Positions 7,103-13,945 of a stretch of 19,818 bases of DNA are shown piece after piece (positions within the stretch are counted from its first letter, which is position 1; each line of letters begins with the position of its first letter). The stretch lies in assembly GCA_958429225.1 (NCBI GenBank), contig CAUAJB010000037.1:1-19818 (forward strand), given 5' to 3'. Below the pieces are notes generated by a model. It saw only the letters and a program-made list of their open reading frames with translations. It made no database searches and was not told the origin of the DNA. Source of the DNA: an uncultured Collinsella sp. (GTDB lineage: Bacteria; Actinomycetota; Coriobacteriia; Coriobacteriales; Coriobacteriaceae). Both the position numbers and the translations under genes were made by a program.

Positions 7103-7660
7103 ATGGCAGAAGAGAAGTATGTGCCGCGTCTGAAGACCAAGTACAACAACGAGGTCAAGCAGCAGCTTCAGGACAAGTTCCAGTACGAGAACGTCATGAT
7201 GATCCCCAAGTTTGAGAAGATCGTCCTGAACATGGGTGTCGGCGAGGCCGCTACCGATTCCAAGGCCATCGACGGTGCCGTGCGCGACCTGCGCGCCATC
7301 ACCGGCCAGCAGCCGATGATCACCCGTGCCCGCAAGTCCATCGCTACCTTCCGCCTGCGCGCTGGTATGCCGATCGGCTGCAAGGTTACCCTGCGTGGCG
7401 ACCGTATGTGGGAGTTCTTCGATCGTCTGACCTCCGTCGCGATCCCCCGTATCCGCGACTTCCGCGGCATCTCCGCCAAGAGCTTCGACGGCCGTGGTAA
7501 CTTCTCCATGGGCGTCACCGAGCAGCTCATCTTCCCCGAGATCGACTTCGACTCCGTCGATCACCAGCGTGGTATGGACATCACTTTCGTGACCACCGCC
7601 AACACCGATGAGGAGGCCAAGGCCCTTCTGGACGCCTTCGGTTTCCCGTTCAAGAAATAG
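7103..7660 (+). CDS. rplE: Large-subunit ribosomal protein L5 (uL5)
   Basis: 185 residues, typical of bacterial L5. Recognised from KIVLNMGVGEA near residue 40, the ITGQQP..TRARKSIA segment, RLRAGMPIGCKVTLRG and the C-terminal FGFPFKK. L5 binds 5S rRNA with L18 and contacts the P-site tRNA. AAGGAG precedes the ATG. In nearly all bacteria rplE follows rplX; here it is the first ribosomal gene and follows purine-metabolism genes, which is the main oddity. A GC-rich hairpin follows before rpsN. Confidence 0.98.
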   Translation: MAEEKYVPRLKTKYNNEVKQQLQDKFQYENVMMIPKFEKIVLNMGVGEAATDSKAIDGAVRDLRAITGQQPMITRARKSIATFRLRAGMPIGCKVTLRGDRMWEFFDRLTSVAIPRIRDFRGISAKSFDGRGNFSMGVTEQLIFPEIDFDSVDHQRGMDITFVTTANTDEEAKALLDAFGFPFKK

Positions 7661-7675
7661 GTTCACCTGCCCTAT

Positions 7676-7705
7676 AAGCGCCGTTCCCACAAGGGGGCGG
7701 CGCTT
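7676..7705 (+). other. Strong hairpin between rplE and rpsN
   Basis: A perfect 8-bp stem (AAGCGCCG at 7676-7683, CGGCGCTT at 7698-7705) encloses a 14-nt loop that contains a further CCC/GGG pairing. No T-tract follows, and the operon continues 34 nt later. It is more likely an RNA control or processing element than a terminator. Confidence 0.5.
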
Positions 7706-7739
7706 GGGGCGAACAATACTCTATGTGAGGAGGATATAA

Positions 7740-7925
7740 GTGGCTAAGACATCGATGATCGTCAAGTGCAATCGCAAGCAGAAGTTCTCTACTCGTGAGT
7801 ACACGCGCTGCCAGCGCTGCGGCCGTCCGCACTCTGTGTACCGCAAGTTCGGCCTGTGCCGTGTCTGCTTCCGTGAGCTTGCACTCAAGGGCGAGCTTCC
7901 CGGCGTTAAGAAGGCCAGCTGGTAA
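7740..7925 (+). CDS. rpsN: Small-subunit ribosomal protein S14, zinc-binding type Z (uS14)
   Basis: 61 residues, the size of the short zinc-containing S14. Four cysteines at 24, 27, 40 and 43 form the CxxC..CxxC zinc ribbon, and the C-terminus VKKASW is typical. S14 assembles into the 30S head late in subunit maturation. Translation starts at GTG 7740, preceded by GAGGAGG at good spacing. Many actinobacteria keep a second, zinc-free S14 elsewhere; none is visible here. Confidence 0.97.
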   Translation: MAKTSMIVKCNRKQKFSTREYTRCQRCGRPHSVYRKFGLCRVCFRELALKGELPGVKKASW

Positions 7926-7980
7926 GTCACTACCAGCGTTTCAAGCATCCGTTTGGAACAGGGAAAACGCGCTAGTTAGG

Positions 7981-8003
7981 CTTTGCCGTTAAGGGCGGCG
8001 AAG
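7981..8003 (+). other. Hairpin in the rpsN-rpsH gap
   Basis: An 8-bp stem with one G-T wobble (CTTTGCCG at 7981-7988, CGGCGAAG at 7996-8003) has a 7-nt loop, inside the 119-nt gap between rpsN and rpsH. No T-tract follows. The rest of the gap shows no gene. Confidence 0.4.
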
Positions 8004-8044
8004 AACCAAGAGCACGTGTTCATCAAGAACGAAGGAGAATCTGT

Positions 8045-8443
8045 ATGAACCTTACAGACCCGATCGCAGATATGCTTACGCGCATCCGTAACGCTAACTC
8101 TGTGAACAAGGCCACGGTCTCCATGCCGAGCAGCAAGAAGCTCGTCGAGATCGCTCGTGTTCTGCACGAGGAGGGCTACATCGAGGGCTACGATGTCGAG
8201 GACACCGTTCCCCAGAAGACTCTGCACATCACGCTTAAGTATGGTCCCAAGAAGGCTAAGGTCATCAACGGCATCCGCCGCATTTCCAAGCCGGGCCTGC
8301 GTAAGTACACCGGCGTTGCCGACATGCCCCGCGTCCGCGGTGGCCTTGGTACCGCCATTATTTCCACCAGCCATGGCGTTATGACCGACCGCGATGCTCG
8401 CAAGCACAACGTCGGCGGCGAGATCATCGCTTACGTCTGGTAA
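8045..8443 (+). CDS. rpsH: Small-subunit ribosomal protein S8 (uS8)
   Basis: 132 residues, normal length. It begins with MNLTDPIADMLTRIRNA, the standard S8 N-terminus, and ends with GGEIIAYVW. The ISTSHGVMTDRDAR stretch belongs to the rRNA-binding C-terminal domain. S8 binds helix 21 of 16S rRNA. In E. coli it also represses the spc operon by binding mRNA at the start of rplE; whether that works here is unknown. GAAGGAG precedes the ATG. Confidence 0.98.
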   Translation: MNLTDPIADMLTRIRNANSVNKATVSMPSSKKLVEIARVLHEEGYIEGYDVEDTVPQKTLHITLKYGPKKAKVINGIRRISKPGLRKYTGVADMPRVRGGLGTAIISTSHGVMTDRDARKHNVGGEIIAYVW

Positions 8444-8476
8444 TTCGGTCGGTAGGTAGAAGGAAAGGAGATCACC

Positions 8477-9013
8477 GTGTCTCGTATCGGTAATAAGCCT
8501 GTCCAGATTCCCGCCGGAGTCGAAGTGGCAGTCAACGGCAACAACGTTGTCGTCAAGGGCCCCAAGGGCCAGCTCGAGCTCGATGTTTTTGAGAAGCTCA
8601 CCATCAACGTCGAGGACAACGTCCTCACCGTTTCCCGTCCCGACGACGAGCGTGAGACCCGTGCCCGCCACGGCCTCACCCGCGCCCTCATCCACAACAT
8701 GGTTGTTGGCGTTTCCGAGGGCTTCGAGAAGAAGCTCGAGCTCGCCGGCGTCGGTTACCGCGTGCAGCAGAAGGGTAAGAACCTCGAGTTCTCCCTGGGC
8801 TTCTCGCACCCCGTGATCGTCGAAGCTCCCGAGGGCATCACCTTCGAGGTTCCCGACAACACCCACGTGAACGTCAAGGGTATCAACAAGCAGCAGGTCG
8901 GTCAGATCGCCGCTGAGATCCGCGGCCATCGTCCTCCCGAGCCTTACAAGGGCAAGGGTATCCACTATGTTGGCGAGCACATCCGCCGCAAGCTGGGTAA
9001 GGCCGCCAAGTAG
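8477..9013 (+). CDS. rplF: Large-subunit ribosomal protein L6 (uL6)
   Basis: 178 residues, full length. It starts MSRIGNKPVQIP and carries the signature RPPEPYKGKGI near the C-terminus, within the second of the two repeated L6 folds. L6 sits near the factor-binding site of the 50S subunit. The start is GTG at 8477, with AAAGGAG just upstream. Confidence 0.98.
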   Translation: MSRIGNKPVQIPAGVEVAVNGNNVVVKGPKGQLELDVFEKLTINVEDNVLTVSRPDDERETRARHGLTRALIHNMVVGVSEGFEKKLELAGVGYRVQQKGKNLEFSLGFSHPVIVEAPEGITFEVPDNTHVNVKGINKQQVGQIAAEIRGHRPPEPYKGKGIHYVGEHIRRKLGKAAK

Positions 9014-9038
9014 TCGTAACCGACTCACTCGCATAAGA

Positions 9039-9060
9039 CCAGCACCCCGTTAGGTGCTGG
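9039..9060 (+). other. Hairpin in the rplF-rplR gap
   Basis: A perfect 8-bp stem (CCAGCACC at 9039-9046, GGTGCTGG at 9053-9060) has a 6-nt loop. A five-T run comes only about 11 nt later, just ahead of the rplR ribosome site, so this is not a normal terminator. Confidence 0.45.
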
Positions 9061-9088
9061 CAAGATCAACCTTTTTAGGAGTTTACGT

Positions 9089-9457
9089 ATGAACAAGCAT
9101 AAGGCGAAGCTGGAAGGCCTCAAGCGTCGTCAGCGTCGTGTTCGCGGCAAGGTCTCGGGTACCGCCGAGCGTCCGCGTCTTCGCGTGACCCGTACTAACG
9201 CCAACATCTATGCCCAGATCATCGACGACAGCAAGGGCTCCAGCCTGACGCTCGTCTCTGCCTCGACCCTCGAGGCCGAGTTCAAGGGCACCCACACCTC
9301 GAACAAGGAGGCTGCGGAGAAGGTCGGTCAGCTCGTTGGCAAGCGCGCCATCGAGGCCGGCATCACCAAGGTCGCCTTCGATCGCGGTGGCCGTATCTAC
9401 CATGGCCGCGTCAAGGCCCTCGCCGACGGTGCTCGTGCCGCCGGTCTCGAGTTCTAG
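9089..9457 (+). CDS. rplR: Large-subunit ribosomal protein L18 (uL18)
   Basis: 122 residues. The basic N-terminal tail, ERPRLRVTRTNANIYAQIIDD and the C-terminal FDRGGRIYHGRVKALADGAR are classical L18. It binds 5S rRNA together with L5, whose gene opens this block. AGGAG precedes the ATG. rpsE follows 14 nt after the stop. Confidence 0.98.
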   Translation: MNKHKAKLEGLKRRQRRVRGKVSGTAERPRLRVTRTNANIYAQIIDDSKGSSLTLVSASTLEAEFKGTHTSNKEAAEKVGQLVGKRAIEAGITKVAFDRGGRIYHGRVKALADGARAAGLEF

Positions 9458-9471
9458 GAGGTATGTAGCAC

Positions 9472-9996
9472 ATGGCTCGTAATCAGAAGCAGCAGCGCGA
9501 GGCCTCCGAGTTCGAGGAGCGCGTCGTTTACATCAACCGCGTGTCGAAGACCGTCAAGGGTGGTCGTCGCATGAGCCTCGTCGCTCTCGTCGTCGTTGGC
9601 GACGGCAAGGGCAACGTCGGCGTTGGCATGGGCAAGTCCGCTGAGGTGCCCATGGCCATCTCCAAGGCATCTCTCGATGCCAAGAAGAACATGTTCCACG
9701 TGCCGGTGACCGAGCAGGGCACCATCCCGCACGAGGTTCTCGGCCACTTTGGTGCCGGCCGCATCATCATCAAGCCCGCTGTCGAGGGTACCGGCGTTAT
9801 CGCCGGCGGCGCTGTGCGTCCCCTCTTCGAGCTTGCTGGCATCAAGAACGTCCTGTCCAAGTCCCTCGGTACCGACAACGGCCTCAACATCATCAAGGCT
9901 GCCGTCGAGGGCCTCAAGGAGCTCTCCAGCCCTGAGGACGTCGCGGCTCGCCGTGGCCTGACGGTCTCCGAGATGTTCGTCGGTAAGGAGAACTAA
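9472..9996 (+). CDS. rpsE: Small-subunit ribosomal protein S5 (uS5)
   Basis: 174 residues. It has the double-stranded RNA-binding-like N-terminal domain (ERVVYINRVSKTVKGGRR), the VVGDGKGNVGVGMGK loop and a C-terminal domain with IIIKPAVEGTGVIAGGAVR. S5 acts in decoding fidelity and in the mRNA entry channel. The ribosome site overlaps the rplR stop, and only two bases separate it from rpmD. Confidence 0.98.
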   Translation: MARNQKQQREASEFEERVVYINRVSKTVKGGRRMSLVALVVVGDGKGNVGVGMGKSAEVPMAISKASLDAKKNMFHVPVTEQGTIPHEVLGHFGAGRIIIKPAVEGTGVIAGGAVRPLFELAGIKNVLSKSLGTDNGLNIIKAAVEGLKELSSPEDVAARRGLTVSEMFVGKEN

Positions 9997-9998
9997 GC

Positions 9999-10181
9999 AT
10001 GGCTGACACCATCAAGATCAAGCAGGTCCGCAGCACCAACGGTTGCAAGCAGGACCAGGTCCGTACTGTCCGTGCCCTCGGTCTCCACAGGATCCGCGAG
10101 GTTCGCGAGATTGCTGACAACGAGTCCGTCCGCGGCATGATCTTCAAGGTCAAGCACCTTGTCGAGATTGTAGAGGAGTAG
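9999..10181 (+). CDS. rpmD: Large-subunit ribosomal protein L30 (uL30)
   Basis: 60 residues, the normal bacterial size. IKIKQVRSTNGCKQDQVRTV followed by LGLHRIREVREIADN is the L30 signature. It is packed between rpsE (2-nt gap) and rplO (3-nt gap), which implies translational coupling. Confidence 0.97.
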   Translation: MADTIKIKQVRSTNGCKQDQVRTVRALGLHRIREVREIADNESVRGMIFKVKHLVEIVEE

Positions 10182-10184
10182 CAA

Positions 10185-10634
10185 ATGCAGCTTCACGATC
10201 TTACTCCCGCGCCCGGTTCCACCAAGAACCGCAAGCGCGTCGGCCGTGGCAATTCTTCGGGTCACGGCACCACTTCTGGCCGCGGTCAGAAGGGCCAGGG
10301 TTCCCGCTCTGGCGGCACCAAGGGTGCCGGCTTCGAGGGTGGTCAGACTCCGCTGGCTATGCGCCTGCCCAAGCTTCCGGGCTTCCGTAACCCCCGTCGT
10401 ATCGAGTACACCGCTGTTAACGTTGAGCGTCTCGAGCGTAAGTTCGAGGACGGCGCTGTGATCGACGGTGCCGCTCTTAAGGCCGCTCGCATCACCAAGA
10501 GCGAGTTCGAGCCCGTCAAGGTGCTCGGCAATGGTGAGCTCACCAAGAAGTTCACGGTCAAGGTCGATAAGGTCAGCGCTTCTGCGCAGGCCAAGATCGA
10601 GGCCGCCGGCGGAAAGGTCGAGCTGCCGTGCTAA
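10185..10634 (+). CDS. rplO: Large-subunit ribosomal protein L15 (uL15)
   Basis: 149 residues. The glycine- and basic-rich N-terminal arm (KRVGRGNSSGHGTTSGRG and on) reaches into the 50S core; RLPKLPGFRN and a globular C-terminal domain follow. GAGGAG overlapping the rpmD stop is the ribosome site. The last 7 nt overlap the start of secY, so the two are probably translationally coupled. Confidence 0.98.
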   Translation: MQLHDLTPAPGSTKNRKRVGRGNSSGHGTTSGRGQKGQGSRSGGTKGAGFEGGQTPLAMRLPKLPGFRNPRRIEYTAVNVERLERKFEDGAVIDGAALKAARITKSEFEPVKVLGNGELTKKFTVKVDKVSASAQAKIEAAGGKVELPC

Positions 10635-11914
10635 ATGGTCTTAAGAATGCTTTCCGCATCAAAGAATTGCGCGAAAAGATTCTTTTTACCATAGCTATGC
10701 TCGTCGTGTACCGCATTGGTGCGCACGTTCCTGTGCCCGGCATTCCCTTCCAGGGGATGCTGGGCCTTTTCTCGACCGATAACAATTCGGTCGCCGCAGG
10801 TGCTATGGCCCTCCTGAATCTTTTCTCTGGCGGCGCGTTGAGCTATGTGTCGGTGTTTTCGCTGGGCATCATGCCTTACATCACCAGCTCGATCATCCTC
10901 CAGATGCTCCAGGCCGTCGTGCCTTCCCTGCATGAGCTTGCCCGCGAGGGCGAGGTCGGTCAGACCAAGATTACGCAGTATTCGCGTTACCTCACCCTGG
11001 CTCTGGCAATCCTCAACTCCGTGGGTTACCTCTTCCTCTTTAAGAGCTTCGGCATCAGCTTCAATGGCGCCGGCGCTCCCGAGATCATCTTCGACCTCAT
11101 GATCGTCGGCACGCTCACTGCGGGCGCCATGCTGATCATGTGGATTGGTGAGCTCATCACCCAGCGCGGTATCGGCAATGGCATGTCGCTGATCATCTTC
11201 GCGAACATCATGGCCGGTCTGCCGCAGGCTATCTTCTCCAGCACCGAGGGCAATGCCGGTGGCATCATCACCATGGTGATCATCTGCGCCATCATCCTGC
11301 TGGTTATCCCGTTGATTGTTTTCCTTGAGCGCGGCCAGCGCCGCATCCCGGTCTCCTACGCTAAGCGCGTCGTGGGCCGTCGCATGATGGGTGGCCAGAC
11401 CACCTACCTGCCCATCAAGGTCAACACCGCGGGTGTCGTGCCGATCATCTTCGCTTCGGCGCTGCTGTACTTCCCGGCTCAGATTGCCGTGTTCTTCCCC
11501 GGCATCGGCTGGATTCAGGCAGTTGCCTCCGCGCTTTCGACCGGTTGGCTCAACTGGGTGCTTAACGTTGTCCTCATCGTGTTCTTCGCGTATTTCTACA
11601 CCTCCATGGTGTTCAACCCCGATGACACGGCCGACAACCTTAAGAAGCAGGGCGGCTTTATTCCGGGCGTGCGTCCGGGTAGGGCTACCGCGGCCTACAT
11701 CAAGAACGCGCTCAACAAGATTACGCTTCCCAGCGCTGTCTTTTTGGCGCTCATCGCCATCGTGCCTTCGATCATCTTCTCCTTCACGGGTAACCATCTG
11801 ATCCAGGCATTTGGCGGCACGTCCATCCTCATCATGGTCGGCGTCGTGCTCGACACGGTCGATAAGCTCGAAGGCCAGATCAAGATGTATGATTACGATG
11901 GATTCTTTAAATAG
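10628..11914 (+). CDS. secY: Preprotein translocase channel subunit SecY
   Basis: 428 residues with the ten hydrophobic segments expected of SecY. The N-terminus NAFRIKELREKILFT leads into TM1. The plug/TM2 region has PYITSSIILQMLQ, the cytoplasmic loop ERGQRRIPVSYAKRVVGR precedes TM7, and NPDDTADNLKKQGGFIPG is the conserved C-terminal loop that contacts SecA or the ribosome. It forms the protein-conducting channel with SecE and SecG. I place the start at GTG 10628, inside the end of rplO, because this gives the standard short N-terminus and GGAAAGG lies upstream. The position between rplO and adk is the usual one. Confidence 0.98.
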   Translation: MLNGLKNAFRIKELREKILFTIAMLVVYRIGAHVPVPGIPFQGMLGLFSTDNNSVAAGAMALLNLFSGGALSYVSVFSLGIMPYITSSIILQMLQAVVPSLHELAREGEVGQTKITQYSRYLTLALAILNSVGYLFLFKSFGISFNGAGAPEIIFDLMIVGTLTAGAMLIMWIGELITQRGIGNGMSLIIFANIMAGLPQAIFSSTEGNAGGIITMVIICAIILLVIPLIVFLERGQRRIPVSYAKRVVGRRMMGGQTTYLPIKVNTAGVVPIIFASALLYFPAQIAVFFPGIGWIQAVASALSTGWLNWVLNVVLIVFFAYFYTSMVFNPDDTADNLKKQGGFIPGVRPGRATAAYIKNALNKITLPSAVFLALIAIVPSIIFSFTGNHLIQAFGGTSILIMVGVVLDTVDKLEGQIKMYDYDGFFK

Positions 11915-11932
11915 GCTAGAGGAGGATTGCTC

Positions 11933-12559
11933 ATGAACCTCGTATTGCTCGGAGCTCCGGGTGCCGGTAAGGGCACCGTCGCACAGGAGCTCGTCGCCGA
12001 GTTTGGCGTCGCCCATATTTCCACGGGCGACCTGCTGCGTGCTGCCGTCAAGGGTGGCACCGAGCTTGGTATTCAGGCTAAGAAGTACATGGACGCTGGC
12101 GAGCTCGTTCCCGACCAGCTCGTGATCGACCTTGTCAAGGAGCGCCTTGCCGCCGATGACGCCCAACAGGGCTTCATCCTCGACGGCTTCCCGCGCAACA
12201 CCGCCCAGGCTGTGACGCTCGATTCCGAGCTTTCCGCCATGGGTCGCGAGATCGACTGTGCCCTTCTGGTCGATGTGGCCCCCGAGGTCATTATCGATCG
12301 TCTGTCTTCGCGTCGCACCTGCCGCGCCTGCGGTTACACCGGCACCGCTGCTGATGCTACCTGCCCCAAGTGCGCAGGCGAGATGTATCAGCGCGACGAC
12401 GACAAGCCCGAGACCATCAAGAACCGTCTCGACGTCTACGAGAAGTCCACGAGTCCGCTCGTCGACTACTATCGTGGCCAGGGTCTGCTCAAGTCGGTCA
12501 ACGGTGACCAGGCTCGCGAGACCGTGTACGGGGATGTCAAAGAGGCTCTCGGTCTATGA
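11933..12559 (+). CDS. adk: Adenylate kinase, zinc-LID type
   Basis: 208 residues. P-loop GAPGAGKGT at residues 7-15, STGDLLR in the AMP-binding domain and DGFPRN are all present. The long LID domain carries four cysteines (130, 133, 144, 147) in a CxxC..CxxC pattern that binds structural zinc, as in many Gram-positive enzymes. It interconverts ATP plus AMP with two ADP. I chose ATG 11933 over an in-frame TTG two codons upstream because AGAGGAGG is ideally spaced and the P-loop then sits at its usual distance from the N-terminus. The stop overlaps the map start by 4 nt. Confidence 0.97.
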   Translation: MNLVLLGAPGAGKGTVAQELVAEFGVAHISTGDLLRAAVKGGTELGIQAKKYMDAGELVPDQLVIDLVKERLAADDAQQGFILDGFPRNTAQAVTLDSELSAMGREIDCALLVDVAPEVIIDRLSSRRTCRACGYTGTAADATCPKCAGEMYQRDDDKPETIKNRLDVYEKSTSPLVDYYRGQGLLKSVNGDQARETVYGDVKEALGL

Positions 12560-13344
12560 TCAAGATTAAGTCTGCAACGCAAATCGAGCAGATGAAGAAG
12601 GGCGGAGCGCTATCTAAGATGGCGCTCCGCCACGTTGGAGCCATGGTGCGCCCCGGCGTTTCGACTTTTGAGCTCGATCAGCTCGCGGAGCAGATTATCC
12701 GCATGCATGGCGGCACCCCGGCCTTTAAGGGTTACGGCGGGTTCCCGGGGACCATTTGCGCATCAATCAACGATGCCGTGGTCCACGGTATTCCCAACCC
12801 CGACATGATCCTGCGCGATGGCGATATCATCTCCATCGATACGGGAGCCGTTGTCGACGGTTGGGTCGGCGATAACGCTTGGACGTTTTTCGTCGGCACC
12901 CCCACGCCCGAAGCCAAGGCTTTGTGCGAGGTCACGCGCGATTGCCTTAAGGCTGCCATTGAGCAGGCTGTTCCCGGTAACCATATCGGGGACGTCGGTT
13001 ATGCCGTTCAGTCCCTCGCCGAGTCTCACGGTTACGGCGTGCTTCGTGATTATGTGGGCCATGGCATTGGTCGCGTAATGCACGAGGACCCCAACGTTCC
13101 TAACTATGGAAAGAAGGGGAGGGGCGTTCGCCTCCAGGCCGGCATGGTCATTGCCATCGAGCCGATGGTTACGATGGGTTCCAACCATGTGAGCACGGGC
13201 TCCGACGGTTGGATCGTCACGACCAACGACCACCTGCCCGCCGCGCACTACGAGAACACCGTCGCCATTACCAATGACGGTCCGGTGATTCTCACCACGG
13301 ATGCCCAAGGTGCTTGGTGTTCGCTCCAAGGCGGAGAAATGTAA
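12556..13344 (+). CDS. map: Methionine aminopeptidase type I
   Basis: 262 residues with the pita-bread fold motifs and every catalytic residue: H77, metal ligands D95 (SIDTGA), D106 (GDNAW), H169 (GHGIGRVMHE), E202 (IEPMV) and E233 (ENTVAI). It removes the initiator Met from nascent proteins. It overlaps adk by 4 nt (ATGA) and is translationally coupled to it. The early coding sequence contains a perfect 10-bp GC-rich inverted repeat (12601-12631), described separately. There is no N-terminal zinc-finger extension. Confidence 0.97.
   Translation: MIKIKSATQIEQMKKGGALSKMALRHVGAMVRPGVSTFELDQLAEQIIRMHGGTPAFKGYGGFPGTICASINDAVVHGIPNPDMILRDGDIISIDTGAVVDGWVGDNAWTFFVGTPTPEAKALCEVTRDCLKAAIEQAVPGNHIGDVGYAVQSLAESHGYGVLRDYVGHGIGRVMHEDPNVPNYGKKGRGVRLQAGMVIAIEPMVTMGSNHVSTGSDGWIVTTNDHLPAAHYENTVAITNDGPVILTTDAQGAWCSLQGGEM
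12601..12631 (+). other. Perfect hairpin inside the 5' coding region of map
   Basis: GGCGGAGCGC (12601-12610) and GCGCTCCGCC (12622-12631) form a 10-bp all-Watson-Crick stem around an 11-nt loop, about 45 nt into the gene. The encoded residues (GGALSKMALR) fit an ordinary methionine aminopeptidase N-terminal region. Confidence 0.5.
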
Positions 13345-13380
13345 CAAGTTCCACTTAGTTGTGGAGCCATTACGAAGTTA

Positions 13381-13409
13381 TTACGATGCGTGCATACGTG
13401 TTGTAGAAT
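13381..13409 (+). promoter_or_regulatory. Possible promoter for infA and the alpha operon
   Basis: TAGAAT at 13404-13409 (5 of 6 to TATAAT) lies 17 nt after a poor TTACGA at 13381-13386. It falls in the AT-richer 104-nt gap between map and infA, about 40 nt before the infA start. A promoter between map and infA would be reasonable, but the -35 match is weak. Confidence 0.4.
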
Positions 13410-13448
13410 ACTCAATCGCTGTCGTTTTCTAGAGAAAGATGATTGCTT

Positions 13449-13667
13449 GTGAAGAAGGAAGACGCAATTGAGCTCGAGGGTACGGTAAAGGAACCGCTGC
13501 CCAATGCCATGTTTAAGGTCGAGCTCGAGAACGGTCATTCGGTTCTGTGCAACATTTCTGGCAAGATCCGAATGAATTACATCCGTATTCTCCCCGGTGA
13601 CAGGGTTGTCGTGGAGCTTTCCCCGTACGACCTGACCCGCGGCCGCATCACCTATCGCTACAAATAG
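13449..13667 (+). CDS. infA: Translation initiation factor IF-1
   Basis: 72 residues from GTG 13449, exactly the usual IF-1 length. It is one OB-fold: KEDAIELEGTVKEPLPNAMF, then SGKIRMNYIRILPGDRVVVELSPYDLTRGRITYRYK in family order. IF-1 blocks the A site of the 30S subunit during initiation. A TTG two codons upstream is in frame, but GTG gives the standard MKKEDAIE start. The ribosome site AGAGAAAGA is weak. The 150-nt gap that follows holds two hairpins and then rpmJ. Confidence 0.97.
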   Translation: MKKEDAIELEGTVKEPLPNAMFKVELENGHSVLCNISGKIRMNYIRILPGDRVVVELSPYDLTRGRITYRYK

Positions 13668-13692
13668 CGGCACGCATACACGCACTCCATTT

Positions 13693-13724
13693 CCGACTGC
13701 AGGCTTAGCTCAACCTACGGTCGG
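13693..13724 (+). other. Hairpin 1 in the infA-rpmJ gap
   Basis: An 11-bp stem with one mismatch and one wobble (13693-13703 with 13714-13724, outer bases CCGAC/GTCGG) carries a 10-nt loop. No T-run follows. Together with the next hairpin it fills much of the 150-nt leader of rpmJ. Confidence 0.45.
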
Positions 13725-13738
13725 ATTGTGTGTGAAGA

Positions 13739-13768
13739 CCAGCCATAGTTTTAAACGCCTGCGGCTGG
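13739..13768 (+). other. Hairpin 2 in the infA-rpmJ gap
   Basis: A perfect 6-bp stem (CCAGCC at 13739-13744, GGCTGG at 13763-13768) encloses an 18-nt loop that starts with an AT-rich stretch, about 50 nt before the rpmJ start. No T-tract follows. Confidence 0.35.
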
Positions 13769-13817
13769 GCGAGTAGATAGTAGGGAAGTAGTTTGAGCGC
13801 TACCGAAAGGAAGAACG

Positions 13818-13931
13818 ATGAAGGTACGTCCTTCGGTCAAGAAGATGTGCGATAAGTGCAAAATCATTAGGCGCCATGGCAAGGTCCTCGTCATTTGCGA
13901 GAACCCCCGTCATAAGCAGCGTCAGGGTTAA
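13818..13931 (+). CDS. rpmJ: Large-subunit ribosomal protein L36 (bL36)
   Basis: Just 37 residues, the normal length of L36, beginning MKVRPSVKKMCDKCK and ending PRHKQRQG. The zinc-ribbon ligands C11, C14, C27 and H32 are all present, so this is the zinc-containing form. GAAAGGAAG precedes the ATG. Its place between infA and rpsM is the standard order. Confidence 0.97.
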   Translation: MKVRPSVKKMCDKCKIIRRHGKVLVICENPRHKQRQG

Positions 13932-13945
13932 GAGAGGAGACTACG

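Noticed and set aside
6816..7133. Small plus-strand frame in the rplE leader, considered as an rplX relic
   Set aside because: No L24 motif (KOW-type region) is visible. The frame runs through the palindromic repeat and into rplE out of frame.
10631..12166. 511-codon open frame on the minus strand opposite secY and adk
   Set aside because: Shadow of secY and adk: charged, His/Asp-rich composition and no recognisable domain.
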